Positions 25,327-35,358 are shown, counted from the stretch's first letter. The stretch is DNA of 49,755 nucleotides from Syntrophorhabdaceae bacterium (GCA_036504895.1 DASXUJ010000104.1:1-49755), one strand, 5' to 3'. The notes: generated by a model from the sequence alone, not told the origin. Numbers and translations are program-made.

Positions 25327-28300
25327 ATGATTGCTAAATTAATAGAACTGAGCGCACGGAACAAGTTTATCGTCTTTCTTCTTATCTTTTTTTCCATGGC
25401 GTGGGGATTCTGGTCCCTCCAGCGTACCCCTCTCGATGCGATTCCCGACCTCTCCGACACCCAGGTGATCATCTATACCGATTGGACCGGGAGGAGTCCC
25501 GATCTCGTTGAAGACCAGATCACCTACCCCATCACCTCGACGCTCCTTGCCGCCCCCCATGTGCAGGCAGTGAGGGGCTTCTCCTTTCTCGGAAGCTCCT
25601 TCATCTACGTCATATTCAAAGAGGGGACCGATATTTACTGGGCACGAAGCAGGGTGCTCGAATACCTCCAGGCAGTGAGGAACAAGCTTCCCCAGGGCAT
25701 CAACCCGGTCCTCGGTCCTGACGCCACGAGCCTCGGCTGGGGGTTTTCCTATGCCCTGGTAGATGAGACGGGGAAACATGACCTCTCCCAACTCCGCTCC
25801 CTGCAGGACTGGAACCTTAAGCTCGCAATAGAGAGCGTTCCCGGCGTAGCCCAGGTGGCGAGCGTGGGCGGTTTCGTAAAGCAATACCAGATTACCCTCG
25901 ATCCCAACCGTCTTTCTGCGTACAACGTCCCTATTACGAAGGTTATGGAGGCAGTGAGAAGGAGCAACCTCGATGTGGAGGGGCGGGTCATCGAATTTTC
26001 CGGCGTCGAATATATGGTGAGGGGAAGGGGCTATATAAAGACCATCTCCGATATCGAGGACATCCCCGTGGCCGCGAATGGCGCGGGCACCCCCGTCTAT
26101 CTTAAAGATATTGCCCAGATAAAGCTGGGGCCCGAAATCAGGAGGGGACTGGCCGAACTGGACGGCAGGGGGGAGGTTGCTGCCGGCATCGTGGTGGTAA
26201 GGTTCGGGGAGAATGTGCTCAATGTGATCGACCGGGTCAAGGCAAAGATCGCGCACGACATCGAGCCGTCTCTCCCGAAGGGAGTGAAGGTGGTCGTTAC
26301 CTATGACCGGTCCGACCTCATACGCCATGCCATCGGCACGCTAAAGGATGAGATTATCAAGCTCTCTATTGCCGTGAGTGCGGTCTGCATCGTTTTTCTC
26401 TTTCATCTGCCGAGTGCCCTGGTGGTGATCCTTACCCTCCCTATCGCCATTATCATGTCCTTCATCTGCATGTACTACCTCGGAGTGACCTCCAACATCA
26501 TGAGTCTTTCCGGCATCGCCATCGCCATCGGGGCTATGGTCGACGCCTCCATCATTATGGTGGAGAATGCCCATAAGAAACTCGAAGAATGGGAAACGGG
26601 GGGCAGGCAGGGACCAAGAACCGATGTGATTATCCACGCCGCTCAGGAGGTGGGACCGTCCCTGTTCTTCTCCCTCCTTGTGATAATGGTCGGGTTTCTG
26701 CCTGTATTCTCCCTTCAGGCGCAGGCGGGACGTCTCTTTACCCCTCTTGCCTACACCAAGACCTTTGCCATGCTCTTCTCCTCCTTTCTTGCCGTGACCC
26801 TGACGCCCGTGCTTATGACCCTTTTTATCAGGGGGAAGATACGACCGGAAGAGAAGAACCCTGTAAGCCGGGCCCTACACTGGGTCTACGAGCCTGTGGC
26901 CGCCTTTGCGCTCAGGTTCAGAAAGAGCGTTCTCATCGGGGGGATCCTGGTCCTCCTTCTCTCAGCCTATCCTTTTATGAAGCTGGGCAGCGAGTTTATG
27001 CCGCCTTTGTATGAAGGTACCCTCTTCTATATGCCCGTCACTGCCCCCGCCATATCGATCACGGTCGCGACAGACCTCCTTCAACTGCAGGACAAGCTCT
27101 TAAAAAAAATACCCGAGGTGAGCCAGGTCTTCGGGAAAGCGGGACGGGCAGAGACGCCGACGGACCCCGCACCGCTCGAAATGTTCGAGACAATTGTGAA
27201 TCTCAAGCCTGAATCGCAATGGCGAAAAGGTATGACGGTAGAGAAGCTGAAGGATGAGATGAACGATGCCCTCTCAATACCGGGAGTCTCCAACTCTTTT
27301 ACCATGCCCATAAAGGCCCGGACCGACATGAATGCCACGGGCATCCGAACACCGGTGGGCATAAAAGTGCTGGGTCCCAACCTGGAGGAGATCGAGAGGA
27401 TAGGCCTCGCGATCGAGCATCACGTCAAGGACATTCCCGGCACGAGAAGCGCCTATGCGGAGCGCATCACCACGGGATACTTCCTGGATTTCGAGGTCAA
27501 GCGCAAGGAAGCGGCCCGCTACGGTCTTAGCGTGGAGGACGTCCAGGAGGTGATAGAGGCCGCCATCGGAGGCATGAACCTCACCACCACCATAGAAGGA
27601 AGGGAGCGCTACACCGTGAATGTGCGCTACGCCCGGGAGCTTCGGGGAGACCTGGAGAGATTGAAGAGGATCCTCGTTCCCGTGGGAATGCAAGCGCCTG
27701 CCGCTACGGGAGGCATGGGAGGGCAGCGGGGTGCACCGGCGCCGGTCTCCCCTGTCATTGCCCAGGTACCCCTCGAGCAGTTAGCGGACATCAAGGTTGC
27801 GAAGGGGCCCACGGCAATCAAAAGCGAACAGGGTCTCCTTGCTTCCTACGTCTTTATCGATTTCGGCGGAAGAGACATCGGGGGCTACGTGGAGGAGGCC
27901 AAGAAAAAGGTGGCCGGTCTCAAGATTCCCGAGGGATACCGCCTCGAGTGGAGCGGCGAGTACGAATACCTCGTAAAAACTCATGAACGTCTGAAGATGG
28001 TGATCCCCCTCACCCTCCTTATCATCTTCGTGCTCATCTATTTCAATACGAAATCGGTCACGAAGACCCTCATCGTCCTTTTGGCCGTACCTTTTTCCCT
28101 GGTGGGGTCCTTCTGGTTCCTCTACTTCCTGAACTATAACATGAGCATTGCAGTCTGGGTGGGTATCATCGCCCTGGCGGGCCTTGACGCGGAGACCGGG
28201 GTCGTCATGCTCCTCTATCTCGACCTCTCCTACGAGCAATGGAAAAAAGAAGGAAAGCTCACCAGCATCCAGGGCTTGAAGGATGCCATCATGCACGGCG

Positions 28301-28548
28301 CCGTGAAGAGGATACGCCCCAAGATCATGACGGTAAGCGTCATCCTCGCGGGCCTTGTCCCCATCATGTTCAGCACCGGCGCAGGCGCGGACGTGATGAA
28401 AAGGATAGCCGCGCCGATGGTGGGAGGGGTTATAACCTCCACGATTTTGGAGCTGATCATTTATCCCGTTATTTTTATGATCTGGAGGGAACGAAAACTT
28501 AAAAAGGAGAATCCCGAACAGGCGGCCGAAGGGCCGATGGGACATTAG
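25327..28548 (+). CDS. cusA: CusA-type Cu(I)/Ag(I) RND efflux pump
   Basis: 1073 aa inner-membrane proton antiporter with 12 TM helices and two large periplasmic loops. It keeps Met569 (FYMPVTAP), Met619 (PLEMFET) and Met668 (RTDMNATG), which lie at a constant offset of 4 from the Met573/623/672 site known in E. coli CusA. This supports Cu(I)/Ag(I) rather than Co/Zn/Cd as substrate. The start has GAGGG 7 nt upstream. It is downstream of TolC and CusB, separated from the latter by the repeat hairpin. Extracytoplasmic Gly-rich insertion near residues 785-800 (TGGMGGQRG) is unusual. Confidence 0.95.
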   Translation: MIAKLIELSARNKFIVFLLIFFSMAWGFWSLQRTPLDAIPDLSDTQVIIYTDWTGRSPDLVEDQITYPITSTLLAAPHVQAVRGFSFLGSSFIYVIFKEGTDIYWARSRVLEYLQAVRNKLPQGINPVLGPDATSLGWGFSYALVDETGKHDLSQLRSLQDWNLKLAIESVPGVAQVASVGGFVKQYQITLDPNRLSAYNVPITKVMEAVRRSNLDVEGRVIEFSGVEYMVRGRGYIKTISDIEDIPVAANGAGTPVYLKDIAQIKLGPEIRRGLAELDGRGEVAAGIVVVRFGENVLNVIDRVKAKIAHDIEPSLPKGVKVVVTYDRSDLIRHAIGTLKDEIIKLSIAVSAVCIVFLFHLPSALVVILTLPIAIIMSFICMYYLGVTSNIMSLSGIAIAIGAMVDASIIMVENAHKKLEEWETGGRQGPRTDVIIHAAQEVGPSLFFSLLVIMVGFLPVFSLQAQAGRLFTPLAYTKTFAMLFSSFLAVTLTPVLMTLFIRGKIRPEEKNPVSRALHWVYEPVAAFALRFRKSVLIGGILVLLLSAYPFMKLGSEFMPPLYEGTLFYMPVTAPAISITVATDLLQLQDKLLKKIPEVSQVFGKAGRAETPTDPAPLEMFETIVNLKPESQWRKGMTVEKLKDEMNDALSIPGVSNSFTMPIKARTDMNATGIRTPVGIKVLGPNLEEIERIGLAIEHHVKDIPGTRSAYAERITTGYFLDFEVKRKEAARYGLSVEDVQEVIEAAIGGMNLTTTIEGRERYTVNVRYARELRGDLERLKRILVPVGMQAPAATGGMGGQRGAPAPVSPVIAQVPLEQLADIKVAKGPTAIKSEQGLLASYVFIDFGGRDIGGYVEEAKKKVAGLKIPEGYRLEWSGEYEYLVKTHERLKMVIPLTLLIIFVLIYFNTKSVTKTLIVLLAVPFSLVGSFWFLYFLNYNMSIAVWVGIIALAGLDAETGVVMLLYLDLSYEQWKKEGKLTSIQGLKDAIMHGAVKRIRPKIMTVSVILAGLVPIMFSTGAGADVMKRIAAPMVGGVITSTILELIIYPVIFMIWRERKLKKENPEQAAEGPMGH

Positions 28549-28599
28549 TGTGAAAATGACCGGCCATGAGACGAGATGGAATATCCGGGGTATTCTGCT

Positions 28600-29004
28600 A
28601 TGAAGGTAAGATTGCTAAAGAAATATCAGCTGACCGGCGCCCTGTGGCCTGTTCTCATCCTTCTGGTTCTTTTGAGTCAGACCTGCCTGGGTGCGGGAGT
28701 TTCCGCAGAACCATGTGTGGGTTTGCAGAAGGTCCCCCGTCACCACGGTACGCATGTTTCGGATAACTGCGTGACACACTGCGCCGGGAAGGGGTCGTGC
28801 AGCATTAGTTCCGCTGCCGGAGCGATGAATGTTGCTCCCCCATGGGAATTGCCCGCCCCTTCGACTCCGCCTCATAATGAGGCGTCTCTCTATATGCCGT
28901 CCATGGCTCTTCGCCCGGCACATAATGGCGCCTTTCAAACCGCCCGGGTCCCCCGCGGAAGGGGTGACCCTGTCTATCTCATTACCCTTCATTTTCTCTG
29001 TTGA
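28600..29004 (+). CDS. Secreted Cys-rich small protein, paralog of the gene at 18446
   Basis: 134 aa from ATG 28600 (142 aa if ATG 28576 is used; neither has a good ribosome site). An N-terminal hydrophobic segment (ALWPVLILLVLLSQTCLGAG) is followed by Cys/His residues (EPCVGLQ, HHGTHVSDNCVTHCAGKGSC) and a C-terminal VYLITLHFLC that matches the 18446 gene's IYLQTLSLLC. It lies just after cusA. The plan suggests an envelope metal-binding protein; no named family is recognised. Confidence 0.6.
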   Translation: MKVRLLKKYQLTGALWPVLILLVLLSQTCLGAGVSAEPCVGLQKVPRHHGTHVSDNCVTHCAGKGSCSISSAAGAMNVAPPWELPAPSTPPHNEASLYMPSMALRPAHNGAFQTARVPRGRGDPVYLITLHFLC

Positions 29005-29102
29005 TCGGGAGGCCTTTTTGACCCTGTTCCAGAATAGCGGGGCCGGAGATATCCGGTACGACTAAACCGCCATGTAGGCGGAAAAAAATGAAGGAGCTTT
29101 TT

Positions 29103-29315
29103 ATGAAAACAAATAGATTAGTGGTAAGTATCGCAATGGCTGCCGCGCTGTTTATGGGGGTTATCGGCACAAGTTTCGCTGACAACACTGAGGCAGAAAC
29201 CTGCGGCGCATGCGGGAACGGCAACAAATGCGGGTCCGTAAGTTCAGCTCAACCGCAGGCCGGTAAAACGGACGTGGACCGCTCCGACTGGCAAAGAATC
29301 AACAGAGCTAAATAA
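29103..29315 (+). CDS. Small secreted Cys-rich protein
   Basis: 70 aa from ATG 29103, chosen for AAGGAG 6 nt upstream. The signal peptide ends near SFA-DNT; the short mature part contains TCGACGNGNKCGSV, three Cys that could hold one metal ion, and ends in a polar tail. It follows the second Cys-rich gene and is closed by a strong hairpin. Composition and neighbourhood suggest a periplasmic metal-binding peptide, but no family is recognised. Confidence 0.65.
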   Translation: MKTNRLVVSIAMAAALFMGVIGTSFADNTEAETCGACGNGNKCGSVSSAQPQAGKTDVDRSDWQRINRAK

Positions 29316-29326
29316 GACCGTGAAAT

Positions 29327-29353
29327 GCAGAGGGTCCCGAAAGGGCCCTCTGC
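29327..29353 (+). terminator. Strong GC hairpin at the end of the cus operon
   Basis: GCAGAGGG plus CCC (29327-29338, with one bulged T) pairs with GGGCCCTCTGC (29343-29353) around GAAA. No T-tract follows, so it is a stable transcript end or a factor-dependent terminator rather than a textbook intrinsic one. Confidence 0.5.
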
Positions 29354-29576
29354 CCGGTCCACCGATCTTGAAGAAACCTTCAGCAATTCCTAATTTTACA
29401 TCATATCCAAAGATAGATCCATGAATGCAAACACGATTATAGACGGCAAGGTCAGGCGGGGCAGGAAGACAGTTGTCATAAGACCCCGTATCAGACATGC
29501 GGTCTTAAGGATCTCAGCTAACGTGCTCGCCAAATATCGGGCTTGACGGACAAACAGGGCGGTCCCCTTTGGAAAT

Positions 29577-30212
29577 ATGAGGGAGATGGGTACAAAGAAA
29601 GGCGTGTTGAAGAGATATCGCGTCCAGTTAATCTCGCTACTCGTCGGGGCAGGCGCGGGATACATTCTCGCGCACCCTTACACCATGCTCATCTACGCAT
29701 GGGCACATGCGCATCAGGCAGGAGCGGGCAGCTTCTCCGTAGGCAGATTGTCCGCAGCGGCTTTCACCATTTTTCAGCCCGTCATGCTTCCCATGGCACT
29801 TTCGTTCGCATTGATCGGAGCAATCGTAGGGTTTCTTGCCGGGACCGTGGTGGATAAGAAGAGGCGGCTCTACGTGGCAGAACGGGAGACCGAACGGAGG
29901 AGAGCGGCATTCGAGACACTCCATCAACTCATGGTGACCCTCTCTCACTACCTGTTGAACGCGAACACCATCATTGGAGGAATGGTTCGCCATTGCCAGA
30001 GAAGGGGCGGGCTCGACAAAGACCTGCTTCACGCCCTTGAGACCATCAACGAACAGGCCATAAAAGTGGAGGCTGTCGTCCGGGCGCTTCAAAAGGTGGA
30101 AGAGATCAAGACGGCTTCTTACACCGCCGACAGTACCATTGTCATGCTGGATGTGACCAAAGAACTGGAATCCGAGCTTGCCGGCAAGGGCCCGGAGGAA
30201 CGGGGTAGTTAA
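29577..30212 (+). CDS. Membrane protein with histidine-kinase-like helical domain but no ATPase domain
   Basis: 211 aa. Two TM helices (about 16-35 and 72-95) are followed by a cytoplasmic helical region, LHQLMVTLSHYLLNANTIIGG..., with the look of a HisKA dimerisation hairpin (Ser-His in place of the usual His-Glu). The protein stops before any HATPase_c box. The stop is genuine, with no kinase remnant downstream. It could be phosphorylated by, or dimerise with, another kinase, or be a relic. Start: ATG 29577 or 29586, both with imperfect ribosome sites. It lies between the Cus genes and copA. Confidence 0.6.
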   Translation: MREMGTKKGVLKRYRVQLISLLVGAGAGYILAHPYTMLIYAWAHAHQAGAGSFSVGRLSAAAFTIFQPVMLPMALSFALIGAIVGFLAGTVVDKKRRLYVAERETERRRAAFETLHQLMVTLSHYLLNANTIIGGMVRHCQRRGGLDKDLLHALETINEQAIKVEAVVRALQKVEEIKTASYTADSTIVMLDVTKELESELAGKGPEERGS

Positions 30213-30379
30213 GGCGATGAAACGGCATGGGAAACCATTTTAGCATGAAGCTGCGGAGAAAGCCCTTAGATATATCGCAGCGCGACGGCAGAAAGAATGA
30301 GCACCACGATGGTCAAAGACTCAAAAAAGTGAAGGGAACACCGACAATATATATACCCAGCTCCCACCGGAGGTAAGTT

Positions 30380-32782
30380 ATGAACGCGACCGACCCTGTC
30401 TGCAAGATGGTGATCAAGGAGAAGGACGCTGTTGCTACGACAGATTACAAAGGCACCACGTACTTCTTCTGTTCCCCCTCGTGCAAGATTGAATTCGACA
30501 AGGACCCACAGGCTTTTCTGAGCACTTCAGCACATGCCGTTTCAGGGCCCCTTCACGATGCCGAAGAACGGTTTTACACGTGCCCCATGCACCCGGAGAT
30601 CCGTGAGGCCAAGGCCGGGTCCTGTCCGAAGTGCGGGATGGCCCTGGAACCCGTGACGCCGGCCGTGTCTTTCAGGACCGAATGGACCTGCCCGATGCAC
30701 CCTGAGATTGTAAGGGATCGACCGGGCAACTGCCCCATATGCGGCATGGCGCTCGAGCCACGGGCGGGAACGGGAGAGGAAGAGAACCCCGAACTGATCG
30801 ATATGTCGCGCCGCTTCTGGTCAAGCCTTGCCCTCACTATCCCCTTGTTTACCCTGGCCATGGCGCCCCACTTCTCCCGTGTACTGACGGGACTCATTCC
30901 CCCGGCCGTCTCGGCATGGATCGAGTTTCTTCTCGCCACTCCGGTCGTGGTTTGGGGGGGTTGGCCTTTCTTTGTCCGCGCCTGGCAGTCCGTCGTCCAT
31001 CGCAGTCCCAACATGTTCACCCTGATCGGCCTCGGCACGGGCGTTGCCTATGCCTACAGCGTCATGGCGGTTCTCTTTCCCTGGATATTTCCTGCTTCTT
31101 TTCGTGGAGAAGGCGGGAGGGTGGGCCTTTACTTCGAGCCCGCCGCCGTGATCGTCACCCTTGTGCTGTTGGGCCAGGTACTCGAGCTGAAGGCACGGAG
31201 CAGGACAGGCGCCGCCATCAAGGCCCTCCTGGGCCTCGCGCCTAAGACAGCCCGACGGGTGAAGGACGGCAGGGAGGACGATGTCCCTCTGGACCAGGTG
31301 ACCCCGGGCGATCTCCTGCGCGTCCGTCCCGGGGAGAAGGTACCGGTTGACGGCGTGGTGGTTGAAGGTCAGAGCGCGGTGGATGAGTCTATGGTGACGG
31401 GAGAGCCGGTCCCCGTGCGCAAAGAGAAGGGCGACCGCCTTATAGGAGCTACGGTGAACGGCACGGGGAGTCTTATCATGAGGGCGGAAAAGGTTGGCGC
31501 GGATACACTCCTGGCGCAGATCGTCCGAATGGTGGCCGATGCGCAGCGCAGTCGCGCCCCCATCCAGAAACTTGCAGATTCTGTGGCCGGGTACTTCGTC
31601 CAGTCCGTGGTCGCCGTGGCTCTGGTCACTTTTGTCATATGGGCATGGATAGGGCCCGAGCCGCGGATGGCCCTCGCCCTCATCAATGCGGTTGCCGTGC
31701 TCATCATCGCCTGCCCGTGCGCCCTCGGGCTCGCCACGCCCATGTCGATAATGGTGGCCACAGGAAAAGGTGCCACGGCGGGGGTCCTCTTCAAGAATGC
31801 GGAGGCCATTGAAGTCATGAGAAAAGTGGACACCCTCGTGGTGGACAAGACAGGCACGCTCACCTTGGGCAAGCCAAAGCTCGTCGAAGTTTGGCCCGCC
31901 TCGGGGTTCGTGGAAAAGGAGGTCCTTCGTTTCGCCTCCAGTTTGGAGCAAGGGAGCGAACACCCCCTTGGCGCGGCAATAGTGGGCGGAGCGGGGGAAA
32001 GGGGTATCAGGCCGGAAGCGGTAGAGGATTTTCAATCCATCACGGGAAAAGGGGTGATGGGCAGGGTTGACGGGAGAGATGTCCGTCTGGGGAACGCCGG
32101 GTTTGCCGGTGACCCCGGCGCGGAGACCGGTGCTCTTTCCGGCAGGGCGGAGGAGATGCGAGGCCAGGGCAACACGGTAATGTTCCTTTCGGTTGACGGG
32201 AAAGTGGCAGGCCTGCTCGGAGTAGCCGATCCCATAAAGGAGACGACACCCGAGGCTGTCGGCCTGCTCCACGATGAGGGCGTGTGGATCGTTATGGTTA
32301 CGGGCGACAGCCGCACGACCGCGGATGCGGTGTCGAAAAAGCTCGGTCTCGATGAGGTTATTGCTGAAGTATTGCCTGATAAGAAGGCAATCATCGTGAA
32401 GCAGCTTCAGGATCGGGGCAGGACCGTGGCCATGGCGGGGGACGGCATTAACGACGCGCCGGCGCTGGCGCAGGCCCACGTGGGCATCGCCATGGGCACG
32501 GGTACGGACGTGGCGATGGAAAGCGCGGGAGTGACCCTGGTGAAAGGCGACCTCCGGGGTATAGTCCGTGCCAGGGCCCTGAGTCGCGCTACGATGCGGA
32601 ACATCAAGGAAAACCTCTTTTTTGCATTGATCTATAACGCGTTAGGGATTCCCGTAGCTGCCGGGCTCCTCTACCCCTTATGGGGAATCCTGCTGAGCCC
32701 CGTTTTTGCCGCGGCGGCCATGAGCTTGAGCTCGGTCTCCGTAGTCGGAAACGCACTCAGATTGAAAAGGGTCACGTTATGA
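30380..32782 (+). CDS. copA: Copper-exporting P1B-type ATPase with YHS and two heavy-metal-binding domains
   Basis: 800 aa. An N-terminal YHS domain ([20 protein letters not shown]) is followed by two HMBD repeats (YTCPMHPEI...[10 protein letters not shown] and WTCPMHPEI...[10 protein letters not shown]), then eight TM helices. The transmembrane metal motif is C445-P-C447, and the phosphorylation site is D489-KTGT; TGEPVPV and [10 protein letters not shown] are present. It exports Cu(I) from cytoplasm to periplasm. The absence of the usual CxxC HMA domains, replaced by YHS/HMBD, is typical of the CopA/CopB-like group in these bacteria. Ribosome site CGGAGGTAA is well placed. Confidence 0.95.
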   Translation: MNATDPVCKMVIKEKDAVATTDYKGTTYFFCSPSCKIEFDKDPQAFLSTSAHAVSGPLHDAEERFYTCPMHPEIREAKAGSCPKCGMALEPVTPAVSFRTEWTCPMHPEIVRDRPGNCPICGMALEPRAGTGEEENPELIDMSRRFWSSLALTIPLFTLAMAPHFSRVLTGLIPPAVSAWIEFLLATPVVVWGGWPFFVRAWQSVVHRSPNMFTLIGLGTGVAYAYSVMAVLFPWIFPASFRGEGGRVGLYFEPAAVIVTLVLLGQVLELKARSRTGAAIKALLGLAPKTARRVKDGREDDVPLDQVTPGDLLRVRPGEKVPVDGVVVEGQSAVDESMVTGEPVPVRKEKGDRLIGATVNGTGSLIMRAEKVGADTLLAQIVRMVADAQRSRAPIQKLADSVAGYFVQSVVAVALVTFVIWAWIGPEPRMALALINAVAVLIIACPCALGLATPMSIMVATGKGATAGVLFKNAEAIEVMRKVDTLVVDKTGTLTLGKPKLVEVWPASGFVEKEVLRFASSLEQGSEHPLGAAIVGGAGERGIRPEAVEDFQSITGKGVMGRVDGRDVRLGNAGFAGDPGAETGALSGRAEEMRGQGNTVMFLSVDGKVAGLLGVADPIKETTPEAVGLLHDEGVWIVMVTGDSRTTADAVSKKLGLDEVIAEVLPDKKAIIVKQLQDRGRTVAMAGDGINDAPALAQAHVGIAMGTGTDVAMESAGVTLVKGDLRGIVRARALSRATMRNIKENLFFALIYNALGIPVAAGLLYPLWGILLSPVFAAAAMSLSSVSVVGNALRLKRVTL

Positions 32783-32817
32783 AGTGAATAATCAAATGGT
32801 TATCGCTCCTGTACTCA

Positions 32818-34365
32818 TTACCCTTTTCTCATGGCGCGGAAACGCAGTATTTCAGAGAGGCGATAACCCGTATAACGACCTATGAGTATCTGCAGCGCGG
32901 CGAGGACGAGGAGAAGCTCGGGATAGACGAAAAAGGTGAGCTGGAGGGTCTCAACATGGAGGATGCAATGGGTTATGGCCGCCACGGCCGCGCTCCCCAC
33001 CGCATTCTTTAAGCCCTCACGGATCCCCGATTCCTCGACGATCACAAAGAAGCGCTCGATCATCATGGTGAGGATCACGAAGGGGAGTAAACCAACCGAC
33101 ATGAGCTCCCGTATGCTGAGCTTATCTCCCACCACGGCAAGAAAGGCGAAAAATCCTATGACCACCGTGAGGATTACGGACAGCCTGGGCACGAGCAGGA
33201 GGTGGAGCTTGTTGAGGAGCAGGCGCATAACATACCCTATCAAGATTACTCCCGCAAATATGGCGAGGCCCCAGGCGAGCCCGGTGGTACGGAACGCCAG
33301 CGCCAGAAGGACGGGCATAAAGATGCCGAAGGTGGGAAAGCCTATGATGTTCCGGAGCACGCAGACCAGGAGCGCCCCGATCGGTATCAGAAGGAGGATA
33401 CGAAAAATCGCCTGAAATTCAGGGGGCAAGGAAAAGAGAGACCAACTGCTCAGAAGCCGGTCGGGAGAACGGATATGCTCGAAATGGGCAATCCACTGGC
33501 TTACGATCCGCTGGCGCAGGTCATAGCGTACCTCGGGTATGCTCCCTCCTTCTGCGCTTATTACGGGTGTGTCCCCGCCCGTGAGAGGGAGAAAGGGGAT
33601 GGACTTGCGGTATATTATCCCCGAATCGGGTTGAACGTGGGCCCATTGGGCGCCGGTCCAGACCGAGATCCAGCGTGTGGGCGTAGAAGTGATGCCTTCC
33701 GTAAAAATGAGACCGTGGCGAACTCTTGCGGCGAGGCCCGCTGCCCTGAACAAACCCATTAGAGCGGTGATCCGGCCCTCCCTGGCAACCAGCCTGGACC
33801 AGTCGATAATATCCTTCCGATCAGGCCGGGGCTCTCCCCAGTTACCCGAGGCGGTTGCGGCCACGGCACCCAGCCGTTCCTCCAGTGAGAGACCGGACCA
33901 CCCGGCTGCCAGACGGGCTGCCAATTTCTGATCGGCTTCCGAGAAAGAAGCCGGGTAGGGGCCGGGCTCCATCGTGCGCACTCTGAAGGAGCCGGCCGGC
34001 CTAATCAGAATCGAAGCCCGGTAATTGATGAGGGCCCCTTCGGGCCCCGTGTCTCCTCGCCAGACGCCCATATGGTCGGTGCCTTCGCGGAGGAGATAAA
34101 AATTGAGCCTCCCCGAAGTGATCCGTTCCTCTGTCACCATCTGCGTTCCCCGACCGGCGGGTATTCCCATTTTGACTGTGATGCCTTTTTCATTCGGTTT
34201 AAGGCGGGCCTCTATTGTCAGCTGCCACACCTTCACGCTCGCGGACGGGAAAAGAGGATAATCGAGCCGAATGACCCGATAGGCGATAAGAACGGCGCAT
34301 AAAACGATGAGGACCGCCGCTATCATTACTGCGGGATGCTTGATTGCCCGGGGATTCACCGGCAT
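32818..34365 (-). CDS. UUP1 family: inactive transglutaminase domain plus seven TM helices
   Basis: 515 aa. One N-terminal TM (about 13-30), a periplasmic inactive transglutaminase-like domain (about 50-300; LAAGWSGLSLEERLGAVAATASGNWG, then RAAGLAARVRHGL), then seven TM helices to the C-terminus. Elsewhere this family accompanies a RimK-type ligase and a retropepsin-like protease; neither is present here. It converges with copA (35 bp between the stops). The start codon lies in one arm of a 6-bp inverted repeat (34359-34364/34374-34379). An ATG at 34326 is an alternative start. Confidence 0.85.
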   Translation of the reverse strand: MPVNPRAIKHPAVMIAAVLIVLCAVLIAYRVIRLDYPLFPSASVKVWQLTIEARLKPNEKGITVKMGIPAGRGTQMVTEERITSGRLNFYLLREGTDHMGVWRGDTGPEGALINYRASILIRPAGSFRVRTMEPGPYPASFSEADQKLAARLAAGWSGLSLEERLGAVAATASGNWGEPRPDRKDIIDWSRLVAREGRITALMGLFRAAGLAARVRHGLIFTEGITSTPTRWISVWTGAQWAHVQPDSGIIYRKSIPFLPLTGGDTPVISAEGGSIPEVRYDLRQRIVSQWIAHFEHIRSPDRLLSSWSLFSLPPEFQAIFRILLLIPIGALLVCVLRNIIGFPTFGIFMPVLLALAFRTTGLAWGLAIFAGVILIGYVMRLLLNKLHLLLVPRLSVILTVVIGFFAFLAVVGDKLSIRELMSVGLLPFVILTMMIERFFVIVEESGIREGLKNAVGSAAVAAITHCILHVETLQLTFFVYPELLLVLAALQILIGRYTGYRLSEILRFRAMRKG

Positions 34366-34575
34366 TTTAGTTTTGCCGGATGCCGACGCACGGGCAACCG
34401 GGGAGACAGCCGAACTCTGTGGTCATCGCTCCTTCCTCCATGCTTACGGGCATCATTGAAAATCATGATTGTGCCTTCATCTCCTGAATTTATAACAGAC
34501 AGGGTGAAAAATGAATAGATACGGGCGGAGATCAGGGGAGAGGATTTGATGTACGAATCAGCGGCCCCTGCGTTT

Positions 34576-35070
34576 TTATCCGGCATAAGGGCAAATCGAT
34601 TTCCATTCGGCCTCTTTTGGCGGCGGAACCTCAAGCCCAAGCCCCTTTGTTCTCGCCTCAACGCATATGGCGTCAAGGGTCACGGAGTCAAAATAGTCCA
34701 TCAGCAGCCTCGACGCCTCGCTCCACACATCCGATACGACGCATTTTCCGAAGCGCTTGCACGCCCCCTTCGAGCCCCGCGTGCCTCCGGAGCAAAATAC
34801 AAGCTGAATCTCGTGCCCGTCGACAGCCCGTATCACGTCTCCCACGGTTATCTCTTCGGGCCTCCTGGCGAGAATATATCCCCCCGACGGCCCCCTTGCG
34901 CTCCTTATGATTCCCCCTTTCCTCAGTTTCTGAAATATCTGTTCAATATATCGCGGGGAGATGGCTTGCCGTTCGGAGATACTGCTCACCTGCACGGGAG
35001 CCCCTTCCGAGTTGTATGCGATATCGCAAAGAGCCCGTACGCCGTAACGAATCTGAGTAGTGAGTTTCAT
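34576..35070 (-). CDS. Rrf2 family transcriptional regulator with three candidate ligand Cys
   Basis: 164 aa. N-terminal winged helix (MKLTTQIRYGVRALCDIAYN, then ISERQAISPRYIEQIFQKL) and the wing GPSGGYILAR are diagnostic of Rrf2 proteins. Cys93, Cys104 and Cys110 give a Cx10Cx5C pattern near the IscR/NsrR Cx5Cx5C cluster site, with a longer first loop. It could bind an Fe-S cluster or sense thiols; CymR-like function with CysK is the alternative. Ribosome site GGGGAG is 5 nt upstream. It is divergent from the DUF2325 gene and close to the cysteine synthase operon, whose promoter carries palindromes. The regulator-site link is inference. Confidence 0.9.
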   Translation of the reverse strand: MKLTTQIRYGVRALCDIAYNSEGAPVQVSSISERQAISPRYIEQIFQKLRKGGIIRSARGPSGGYILARRPEEITVGDVIRAVDGHEIQLVFCSGGTRGSKGACKRFGKCVVSDVWSEASRLLMDYFDSVTLDAICVEARTKGLGLEVPPPKEAEWKSICPYAG

Positions 35071-35292
35071 CTTCTCTCCCCTGATGGAATTTTATAAGGA
35101 ACTGTCATTTCCACCGTTCCGCCCGTCACCACCTGCGACGCCTTCACTGGAAAGAAGGAGCCTCTCGGGCAAACCTCGCTGCTTACGGTAATGGCCCCGG
35201 CTATTCCCCGGGACTTTCCCGGTTATCCGCCGGGACTTTAGCGGAAGATGTCGGGAAATGGCGCTTCCGGGAAGGAAATATATAACTTCTCG

Positions 35293-35322
35293 ATTTTAGT
35301 GATAATTTAGGCTATTTGTCAA
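35293..35322 (-). promoter_or_regulatory. Sigma70 promoter of the Rrf2 gene
   Basis: On the minus strand TTGACA (35322-35317), an 18-bp spacer and TAAAAT (35298-35293). The leader to the start codon at 35070 is about 215 nt, containing GC-rich inverted segments (CGGGACTTT repeated near 35210-35240) whose role is unclear. Confidence 0.5.
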
Positions 35323-35358
35323 GTACATTCTTTAGATCGTCTGCCTCTCGCTTTTTTC

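Noticed and set aside
30821-32479. 552-codon open frame antisense to the P-type ATPase gene
   Set aside because: It is the complement of a GC-rich, strongly supported coding region; its translation is low in family-like motifs and rich in His/Arg/Gly artefacts typical of antisense frames.
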